Below, one piece after another: positions 16,308 to 21,359 of a DNA stretch of 21,359 nucleotides (position 1 is the first letter of the stretch; each line of letters starts with the position of its first letter). A model generated the notes under the pieces. The model saw only the letters and a program-made list of their open reading frames with translations, was not told the DNA's origin and made no database searches. This DNA is from Pirellulales bacterium (GTDB lineage Bacteria > Planctomycetota > Planctomycetia > Pirellulales > JAICIG01): contig JAICIG010000080.1 in NCBI GenBank assembly GCA_025924495.1, positions 1 through 21,359 of the forward strand, read 5' to 3'. Position numbers and translations under genes: made by a program.

Positions 16308-16793
16308 TCAGGCCGCTGGAGCGGCCGGCCGGTACAACAGGGCCAATAATTCGCGCAGTTTTAGTTTCACCACCTGGTCGGTCAACTCGCGACTCGCGTC
16401 GGCGGTCGCCTGGTTGTAACGCGCCAGAACCAATCGCCCGGAGACAGCCTGCTTGCCGTCGACGGAGCCCTGAGCTTTGATCTTTACTTCGTGTTCGTCC
16501 TGGCCCAGGATTTCGGCGGTAATTGTCAGCGTTTGGCCCGGTTCGACAAAGTTGCCGTACTTGACGTTGCGAGCTTCCTTCAGAATTACGGTGCTGTGAG
16601 CGAAGTCCTCCGTCACGCGCACCAGCCAGGCCGCCGCCTGTGTCATTGCCTCCAGCATCAGCACTCCGGGCATGACGGGAAAGCCCGGAAAGTGGTCTGC
16701 CAAATACTCTTCCGCCAACGACAGGTTCTTGACGGCGACGATACGGACGCCGGGTTCCAGGTCGAGGACGCGGTCAATGAGCGTAAATCGCAT
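16308..16793 (-). CDS. FabZ-like 3-hydroxyacyl-ACP dehydratase, first paralogue
   Basis: A 161-residue hotdog-fold protein started at the ATG at 16793 (MRFTLIDRVLDLEPG), which aligns with the normal FabZ N-terminus; the frame extends to 16886, but that part contains the promoter. The motif DHFPGFPVMPGVLMLEAMTQ gives catalytic His34 and Glu48 and has the canonical PGVL. The middle carries ILKEARNVKYGNFVEPGQTL, corresponding to the usual FabZ strand and the phrase about the pore. The tail is short and Ala/Pro-rich. It catalyses dehydration of 3-hydroxyacyl-ACP, or may act as an acyl-binding partner. It is the first gene of the cluster, 94 bp before fabG. Confidence 0.88.
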   Translation of the reverse strand: MRFTLIDRVLDLEPGVRIVAVKNLSLAEEYLADHFPGFPVMPGVLMLEAMTQAAAWLVRVTEDFAHSTVILKEARNVKYGNFVEPGQTLTITAEILGQDEHEVKIKAQGSVDGKQAVSGRLVLARYNQATADASRELTDQVVKLKLRELLALLYRPAAPAA

Positions 16794-16857
16794 GTCGATC
16801 CGGAGGCGGCGTAACGAAAAATAGGATGATTGGGTTGCCTTGAAAGTCAAGGCAGAC

Positions 16858-16886
16858 AATATACTGGCGCGTTGAACTTTCGACAA
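16858..16886 (-). promoter_or_regulatory. Sigma70-like promoter for the acyl-ACP cluster
   Basis: On the minus strand TTGTCG (16881-16886) and TATATT (16858-16863) are separated by exactly 17 bp, close to the consensus TTGACA-N17-TATAAT. It lies 65 bp upstream of the ATG at 16793 and overlaps the longer open frame, which supports the shorter protein start. Confidence 0.5.
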
Positions 16887-17064
16887 CCGCTAAAGTTTGC
16901 CGCCGCCACCGCTCGCAAGTGCTCTCAATCTATATGCTTAGACTCAATTGCCCCGCTGCCGTCAGTCGCTCTGGCGGCGCCGTTCGATTTGTCGGAGCCG
17001 TAGGGCGCCTCAAGTCTCTAACCCGGATTATTCTCCAGCCCCCGCAATAGGCCGGTTGGGTCCG

Positions 17065-17163
17065 TCCATACTAACCCGAAGCGCCAGCGAGGATAGGATT
17101 GGTGGTCGCCAATGGGCGACTTTCGAGGCCGCTCGCCTCGCTTGCGCTTCGGGTTAGTATGGA
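17065..17163. repeat. Palindromic intergenic repeat (27-bp arms)
   Basis: Arms 17065-17091 and 17137-17163 are inverted copies with one mismatch in 27 bp; the core is ACTAACCCGAAGCG in one orientation. Between them lies a small hairpin GTCGCC/GGCGAC (17105-17110/17115-17120). In one frame the repeat translates as NPKRKRG, a peptide I recall from many spurious planctomycete proteins, consistent with a dispersed REP-like element. Only one copy is in the window. A transcript of the element would fold into one long cruciform. Confidence 0.8.
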
Positions 17164-17455
17164 CCAAGCAACGCCGCCTCGAAGGCCGGGTAACAGCACG
17201 GCTGGCGGACCAGTCCAAGTTTCGGCAGTCTGCTCCCGGCGCCTTCAGCACAATCGGCACTTCCAGCGCAATTCTCCGCGCTTCCCCCTTCGCCGCAGGA
17301 AGGCCAGCGCCCCCGAGGGCCTAAGGCAGCGCGTTTCCGCGATGCAATTCTGTGCCGCTTCGCACGATGTGACTGCCAAAATGACACACAGCAGGGACTC
17401 GCATATCGGCGACCGTCGCATCCGTAACTGACGTTTGGGTAAGACCTTATGCGTA

Positions 17456-17470
17456 CCAAATCGGATTTGG
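17456..17470. promoter_or_regulatory. Operator-like dyad upstream of the hsp20 genes
   Basis: CCAAAT and ATTTGG are perfect inverted 6-mers around CGG. Position and symmetry fit a dimeric repressor or activator site for the heat-shock genes, but no regulator is identified and 6-bp dyads can occur by chance. Confidence 0.3.
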
Positions 17471-17588
17471 CATGTTCGTTGCTTTTACTTCGCGGTGAAA
17501 CCGATCGTAAATGCCGCCTCGGGGCGGAAGACTCCGCTCCCAGCCGGCGTTATTCATAACGGCCGTTTCTGCTGAGGAGGAATTAAAC

Positions 17589-18032
17589 ATGGTTCGCTAC
17601 CGCACTGGATCGAATCCTCTCGGGCAATTCCGCGGGGAAATGGATCGGCTGTTTGGAGATTTTTTTGGCCGCGCCGGCGTGGCTGCCCCTGAGGGCTACG
17701 CGCCGCGCGCCTTCCCTGCCTTGAACGTCTGGCAAAAAGACGACGAGGTGTTCGTCGAAGCGGAGTTGCCTGGAGTAAAAAGCGACGACCTGGAGATCTC
17801 GGTGATCGGCAATGAGCTGTCGATCAAAGGTTGCCGCCCTGAGTTTGAAGCGGAGAACGTGTCCTACCATCGCCGCGAGCGCGGCATGGGCGACTTCCAT
17901 CGCGTGCTGCGGCTGCCGGTGGAAGTCGATGGAGATCGGGTTCAGGCCCGGCTCGCCGATGGCGTGCTCTTGATCATGCTGCCGAAGGCCGAGGCGGCCA
18001 AACCGAAGAAAATTAACGTTCAGGCCAAGTAA
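17589..18032 (+). CDS. Small heat shock protein Hsp20, first copy
   Basis: A 147-residue ATP-independent holdase of the alpha-crystallin family, which forms oligomers and binds unfolding proteins in the cytoplasm. The start at 17589 is fixed by an ideal AGGAGG (17575-17580) eight bases upstream; the open frame begins 78 bp earlier but has no such site. The N-terminal arm (GQFRGEMDRLFGDFFGRAG) is typical. The alpha-crystallin domain covers about 43-137, with FPALNVWQKDDEVFVEAELPGVKSDDLEI and YHRRERGMGDFHRVLRLP, then GVLLIMLPKAEAAKPKKI. The C-terminal INV near 142 is the usual IxI/V anchor. A second Hsp20 follows after about 100 bp, so the two probably form one stress operon. Confidence 0.95.
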   Translation: MVRYRTGSNPLGQFRGEMDRLFGDFFGRAGVAAPEGYAPRAFPALNVWQKDDEVFVEAELPGVKSDDLEISVIGNELSIKGCRPEFEAENVSYHRRERGMGDFHRVLRLPVEVDGDRVQARLADGVLLIMLPKAEAAKPKKINVQAK

Positions 18033-18051
18033 GCGCCGGCTGCAATTGCCG

Positions 18052-18075
18052 CCCGAGCGACTTCGTCGCGTCGGG
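18052..18075 (+). other. Hairpin between the two hsp20 genes
   Basis: CCCGAGCGAC (18052-18061) pairs with GTCGC-G-TCGGG (18065-18075) with a TTC loop and one bulged G. There is no T-run after it. It may tune the relative levels of the two cistrons by partial termination or by protecting the upstream mRNA end. Confidence 0.4.
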
Positions 18076-18132
18076 TGATGGCCAGGTCGCGACGACGGCA
18101 GTTATCCGACAACACACAAGGAGCTTAATCTC

Positions 18133-18543
18133 ATGAACACAGAAGCCACGTTGGAAAAAGTTGAAAACGGCGCGACGGACGATCGTCGAGCGGCCGAACG
18201 CACTCGAAGCGGCCGGTATTATCGGCCGAATGTCGATATTCTGGAAAAACCAGAGGAATTGTTGCTGGTCGCCGATATGCCGGGCGTAAAATCGGGCGAG
18301 ATCGATATCCGGTTCGAGGACGGCGAATTGACGATTCTCGGTCCAGTGGCCGAACGACAAGAGCCGGCTGCGAATTATCTGCTCGCCGAATATGGCGTGG
18401 GAGATTTTTATCGCACCTTCCGCGTCAGCGAACAGATCGATGGCGCCAAGATTCACGCCGAGTATTCCGACGGCGTGCTGCGAGTCCACCTGCCTAAGGT
18501 CGAGGCTGCCAAGCCGCGCAAGATCGAGGTCAAGACGCAGTAA
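18133..18543 (+). CDS. Small heat shock protein Hsp20, second copy
   Basis: A 136-residue alpha-crystallin protein, clearly a paralogue of the preceding Hsp20 but divergent. The N-terminal arm (MNTEATLEKVENGATDDRRAAERTRSG) is charged and lacks the Phe-rich segment of the first copy. The domain runs about 32-125: RPNVDILEKPEELLLVADMPGVKSGEIDI, then AEYGVGDFYRTFRVSE and GVLRVHLPKVEAAKPRKIEV. The C-terminal IEV (131-133) is the anchor motif. AAGGAG (18118-18123), nine bases before the ATG, supports the start. Two unlike Hsp20s in tandem often co-assemble or differ in client choice. A terminator hairpin follows. Confidence 0.95.
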   Translation: MNTEATLEKVENGATDDRRAAERTRSGRYYRPNVDILEKPEELLLVADMPGVKSGEIDIRFEDGELTILGPVAERQEPAANYLLAEYGVGDFYRTFRVSEQIDGAKIHAEYSDGVLRVHLPKVEAAKPRKIEVKTQ

Positions 18544-18583
18544 GTTCTCGCCGCCGCAATTTCGAGGACAGTTCGGGTGACGT

Positions 18584-18617
18584 AGGCCTCTGGCGGTTTC
18601 GGCCGCCAGGGGCCTTT
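18584..18617 (+). terminator. Terminator after the hsp20 pair
   Basis: Arms 18584-18596 and 18603-18615 form a 13-bp stem (AGGCC, one G-U wobble, CTGGCGG) with a TTTCGG loop, followed by a short T-rich run. It lies 41 bp after the second hsp20 stop and separates it from ptsI. Confidence 0.6.
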
Positions 18618-18685
18618 GCTTCGCGCCCTTTCGAGCGTCTGGCCGCGCCGTTGTTCCTGCTCCAAGCCGATGTTACGATGCGCGA

Positions 18686-20443
18686 ATGCGTAAGGGAATC
18701 GGCGTTTCTCCGGGCGTGGCCGTCGGCAAGGCCTATTGCATTCACGAGATCTTCGTGAATCCCGACGCTCGCCAGTTGACCGACCAGGAAGTGGTCGCCG
18801 AATTGGCGCGCTACGAAAAGGCGGTCAAGAAAACGCTGGCCGGCTTGCGTTCCTTAGCTCGCAAAGTCGCCAGCCAGGTTGGCGCCGAGCAAGCCGCGGT
18901 TTTCGAATCGCATCAGGCGATTCTGCGAGATCCGGCATTCGGGGCTAAGATTCGCAACGCGATTAACGAGCAGCGCCTGCCCGCCGAGGCGGCGCTGCAT
19001 CAGGTGCTCAATGAATACACCTCGCTCTTCGCGCGGACGAAGGACGCCTATTTGAAGGAGCGATTGTCGGACGTGCGCGAGGTGATTCTGCGCTTGAGCG
19101 AACACCTCTCGCCGATGCTCTCGGCAGACGCCTCGCTGAACGGCCCGGTCGTGATCGTCGCGCAAGAACTGCTCCCCTCGCAAGCGGCTCCGTTGGGCGG
19201 CCGCGCGTTGGCCGGCATTGTGACCCAAGGGGGCGGCGCCACCAGTCACGCCGCCATTCTGGCGCGCAGCCGCGGCATTCCGGCCGTTGCCGGCGTAGCG
19301 GGCATCTTAAAGCATGTCAAAAACGGCGACACGATCGTTGTCGACGGCCGCGATGGGCATGTGCTCGTCAATCCTGACGCCGAGACCGAAAGCGCTTACC
19401 GCAAGCTCCAGCGAGAATTCTTCGATCTCAAAGATCTGCTGGCGGAAAATCGCGATCAGCCGGCGGTTACCGCCGAAGGCGAAGCCATTGAGTTGCTGGC
19501 CAACATCAACGGCGTGGACGATGTGCGGGCGGCGACGGCCATGGGCGCCTCGGGGGTTGGCCTGTTCCGCACCGAGTATCTCTTTCTCTCTCATCCCAGC
19601 GTTCCCAGCGAAGAGGAGCAACTGGCCGTCTATCGTCAGATCGTCGCCGATAGTCCCGGCCGCCGAGTCACGATCCGCACGCTCGATCTGGGCGGCGACA
19701 AGACCATTCCTTACCTGGGACGCGAACGTGAAGCGAATCCATTTATGGGCTGGCGCTCGATCCGGCTCTCGTTTGAGCATCCCGGCTTTTTCATGACGCA
19801 GATTCGCGCCGTGCTCCGCGCCAGTGCTCTCTTGGAAGGCGAGGCGCCGCGAGTGCAGTTGCTGTTTCCCATGATCACTACGCTTGAGGAAATGCGCCGC
19901 GTGCGGTCGATGGTTCATCGGGCCCGGCGGCGACTCCAGGCAGAGGGACACGCCATCGGCGCCGTGCCCATGGGCCTGATGTTGGAGGTGCCGGCCGCGG
20001 CGATTTCGATCCGCGCGCTATTGAAGGTGGTGGATTTTGTCTCGATCGGTTCCAACGACCTGGTGCAGTACCTGATGGCGGCCGACCGCGACAACCCCAA
20101 GGTCAGCCATCTTTGCCAGCCGCTTAGTCCAGCGGTGTTGCGCGTGCTGGCGAAAGTGATCGACGCTTGCCGCCAGGCCGACAAACCGGTCACCTTATGC
20201 GGAGAGATGGCCGGCCAGCCGCGAGCGTTCGTGTTGCTGTTTGCCATGGGTTTGCGCAGCTTCAGCATGAGCCCCGCCTTTATTCCGATGATCAAGGAAC
20301 TGGCGACTCACCTCTCCCGCGATCGCGCCGACGAAATTCTGCGCCGCGTGAGTAAATTGAAAACCACGGCGCAGGTGATGCGATACATGAGCGACCAGCT
20401 CGATCAACTAGCGCCGAACCTGAGGCTGATGAATTCGGCCTGA
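18686..20443 (+). CDS. ptsI: PTS enzyme I (phosphoenolpyruvate-protein phosphotransferase)
   Basis: A 585-residue cytoplasmic enzyme that takes phosphate from PEP to its own histidine and passes it to HPr, starting the sugar phosphotransferase relay. The N-terminal HPr-binding helical domain covers about 1-145. The swivelling His domain has GGATSHAAILAR with active His188, and the PEP-binding barrel runs from about 255, with NINGVDDVRAATAMGASGVGLFRTEYLF, RTLDLGGDK, the SIGSNDLVQY signature (453-462) and Cys505 in TLCGEMAG. The length is standard. HPr (ptsH) and EII genes are not beside it. In planctomycetes with reduced PTS sets the relay often serves regulation rather than sugar import; that is inference here. 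The start MRKGIGVSPGVAVGKA is typical. Confidence 0.96.
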   Translation: MRKGIGVSPGVAVGKAYCIHEIFVNPDARQLTDQEVVAELARYEKAVKKTLAGLRSLARKVASQVGAEQAAVFESHQAILRDPAFGAKIRNAINEQRLPAEAALHQVLNEYTSLFARTKDAYLKERLSDVREVILRLSEHLSPMLSADASLNGPVVIVAQELLPSQAAPLGGRALAGIVTQGGGATSHAAILARSRGIPAVAGVAGILKHVKNGDTIVVDGRDGHVLVNPDAETESAYRKLQREFFDLKDLLAENRDQPAVTAEGEAIELLANINGVDDVRAATAMGASGVGLFRTEYLFLSHPSVPSEEEQLAVYRQIVADSPGRRVTIRTLDLGGDKTIPYLGREREANPFMGWRSIRLSFEHPGFFMTQIRAVLRASALLEGEAPRVQLLFPMITTLEEMRRVRSMVHRARRRLQAEGHAIGAVPMGLMLEVPAAAISIRALLKVVDFVSIGSNDLVQYLMAADRDNPKVSHLCQPLSPAVLRVLAKVIDACRQADKPVTLCGEMAGQPRAFVLLFAMGLRSFSMSPAFIPMIKELATHLSRDRADEILRRVSKLKTTAQVMRYMSDQLDQLAPNLRLMNSA

Positions 20444-20544
20444 CCCGTCGTGTTTAGCCAGGGATTCAGCAGGACTTGGCCCCTTGGTTTCGATGTCCTA
20501 TCTTTCATTGAATGATGCTTTCCTTTCGGACTCCGGCGGTCATC

Positions 20545-21359
20545 ATGTACAAGCTTGCTTCGCTCTGTTTCGGTATTGCGGCGATGTTATCGGAACCGCT
20601 TTTGGGCGCCTCGCCAAAAACAACTCATGATGAAAGCCGGGCGGTCGTCGTCGAGTTGGTGAAAACGGACCACGGCTTTCAGTTGCTTCGTGACGGCCGG
20701 GCCTACTTTATTAAAGGCGCCGGCGGAGACGGCTCGCGAACCGCGCTGGTCGCTGCGGGGGGCAACTCATTACGAACCTGGGGAGCCGACAAGCTGCAAG
20801 GGGTTCTCGACGAAGCGCAGCAGCTCGGTCTGACCGTGGCCGTGGGCATCTGGCTCGGCCACGAACGCCACGGCTTCGACTATAATGACGCCGACCAGGT
20901 TGCCGAGCAGTACGAGCAAGTCCGACAAACGGTGCTTCGCTATAAGGATCATCCTGCCGTGCTGCTGTGGGGACTGGGCAATGAGATGGAGGGCTACGCA
21001 GCGGGCGACAATGCGGCCATCTGGTCGGCAATCAACAATCTGGCCGCGCTCGCCAAACAGCTTGACCCCCATCATCCCACGATGACGGTGATTGCCGAAA
21101 TTGGCGGCGACCGGGTCAAAAACATCCATCGGCTTTGCCCCGAGATTGATATCGTCGGCATCAATAGCTATGGCGGCGTGGCAACGCTACCCGAGCGTTA
21201 CCGGAAAGCAGGCGGGATTAAGCCGTACATTGTGACGGAATTCGGCCCGCCAGGCGTTTGGGAAACGGCCAAGAATGCGTGGGGCGTTGCGCCGGAATTG
21301 ACGAGCACGGAAAAGGCGGAAGTCTACCGCCGTGACTATCAACAGGCGATCGCCTCGCA
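20545..21359 (+). CDS. Exported clan-A glycoside hydrolase-like protein (5' part)
   Basis: Partial: at least 271 residues, with no stop before the window ends. Starts in frame are at 20512, 20515 and 20545; the last gives a clean signal peptide (MYKLASLCFGIAAMLSEPLLGA). The mature part resembles GH2/GH5-type (beta/alpha)8 barrels: YFIKGAGGDGS (55-64), the strand LRTWGADKL, then LLWGLGNEMEG with an Asn-Glu pair (Asn146-Glu147, acid/base Glu), and VGINSYGG and IVTEFGPPG with Glu232 the expected nucleophile. It is probably periplasmic or secreted and acts on a polysaccharide or glycoside; the substrate is not predictable. The missing 3' end may hold further domains. It follows ptsI by about 100 bp on the same strand; a functional link is not shown. 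Confidence 0.8.
   Translation, partial: MYKLASLCFGIAAMLSEPLLGASPKTTHDESRAVVVELVKTDHGFQLLRDGRAYFIKGAGGDGSRTALVAAGGNSLRTWGADKLQGVLDEAQQLGLTVAVGIWLGHERHGFDYNDADQVAEQYEQVRQTVLRYKDHPAVLLWGLGNEMEGYAAGDNAAIWSAINNLAALAKQLDPHHPTMTVIAEIGGDRVKNIHRLCPEIDIVGINSYGGVATLPERYRKAGGIKPYIVTEFGPPGVWETAKNAWGVAPELTSTEKAEVYRRDYQQAIAS

Larger units (their letters stand above)
16887..17588. other. 700-bp intergenic region between the acyl-ACP cluster and hsp20
   Basis: No protein gene is supported; the open frames arise from the repeat and GC bias. Contents: the cluster promoter at its left edge, the palindromic repeat (17065-17163), and a dyad CCAAAT-CGG-ATTTGG (17456-17470) about 120 bp before the first hsp20. I looked for a CIRCE element and found none. 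Confidence 0.5.

Noticed and set aside
16794..16886. N-terminal extension of the first dehydratase
   Set aside because: Overlaps a sigma70-like promoter, and FabZ proteins begin at the equivalent of MRFTLIDRV.
17018..17260. 80-residue minus frame containing NPKRKRG
   Set aside because: It is a translation of the palindromic repeat, not a gene.
1..21359. tRNA, rRNA, CRISPR, IS elements and CIRCE operators
   Set aside because: Scanned for T-loop-like, repeat-spacer, transposase and CIRCE patterns and found none that hold up.

Overview
The window looks like chromosomal DNA from a planctomycete, most likely of the Pirellulales/Pirellulaceae type. This is an inference from gene content. The signs are a DUF1559 pseudopilin-like protein with an N-terminal prepilin motif, a TIGR03805/TIGR03806-type beta-helix plus c-type cytochrome protein, small Cys/Gly-rich lipoproteins, and a palindromic intergenic repeat whose arms read NPKRKRG in one frame. 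The DNA is GC-rich with long intergenic stretches. I see no transposase, integrase, CRISPR array, tRNA or rRNA.

Layout. 1-1617: one tiny secreted Tyr/Pro/Gly-rich peptide gene and about 1 kb with no convincing gene. 1618-4667: a DUF1559 gene (+) facing a TolC-family outer-membrane lipoprotein gene (-), with a strong hairpin between them. 4668-5571: no protein gene, but several inverted repeats ending in a textbook rho-independent terminator on the + strand, so perhaps an unrecognised RNA. 5572-6795: a FixJ/NarL-type response regulator and a small zinc-ribbon protein, both (-). 7496-9317: a GlmU-like uridyltransferase lacking the acetyltransferase half, then ribose-phosphate pyrophosphokinase. 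9473-11803: a large exported beta-helix/diheme cytochrome fusion. 12029-12307: a small Cys-rich lipoprotein (+).

12340-16793 is a (-) block that reads, in transcription order, FabZ-like dehydratase, FabG ketoreductase, a long (130 aa) acyl carrier protein, a second FabZ-like dehydratase, FabF ketosynthase and a small membrane-anchored protein. A sigma70-like promoter sits just upstream. Together these genes supply the condensation, ketoreduction and dehydration steps on a dedicated carrier. No enoyl reductase, FabD or FabH is present, so the set either borrows those from the main pathway or makes a 3-hydroxy or unsaturated acyl product.

16887-17588 holds the palindromic repeat and an operator-like dyad. 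It is followed by two tandem Hsp20 chaperone genes, PTS enzyme I (ptsI, without ptsH beside it) and the 5' part of an exported clan-A glycoside hydrolase that runs off the window. The observations most worth checking are the acyl-ACP cluster with its ACP insertion, the beta-helix/cytochrome fusion, the orphan structured and terminated region at 4926-5387, and the palindromic repeat.
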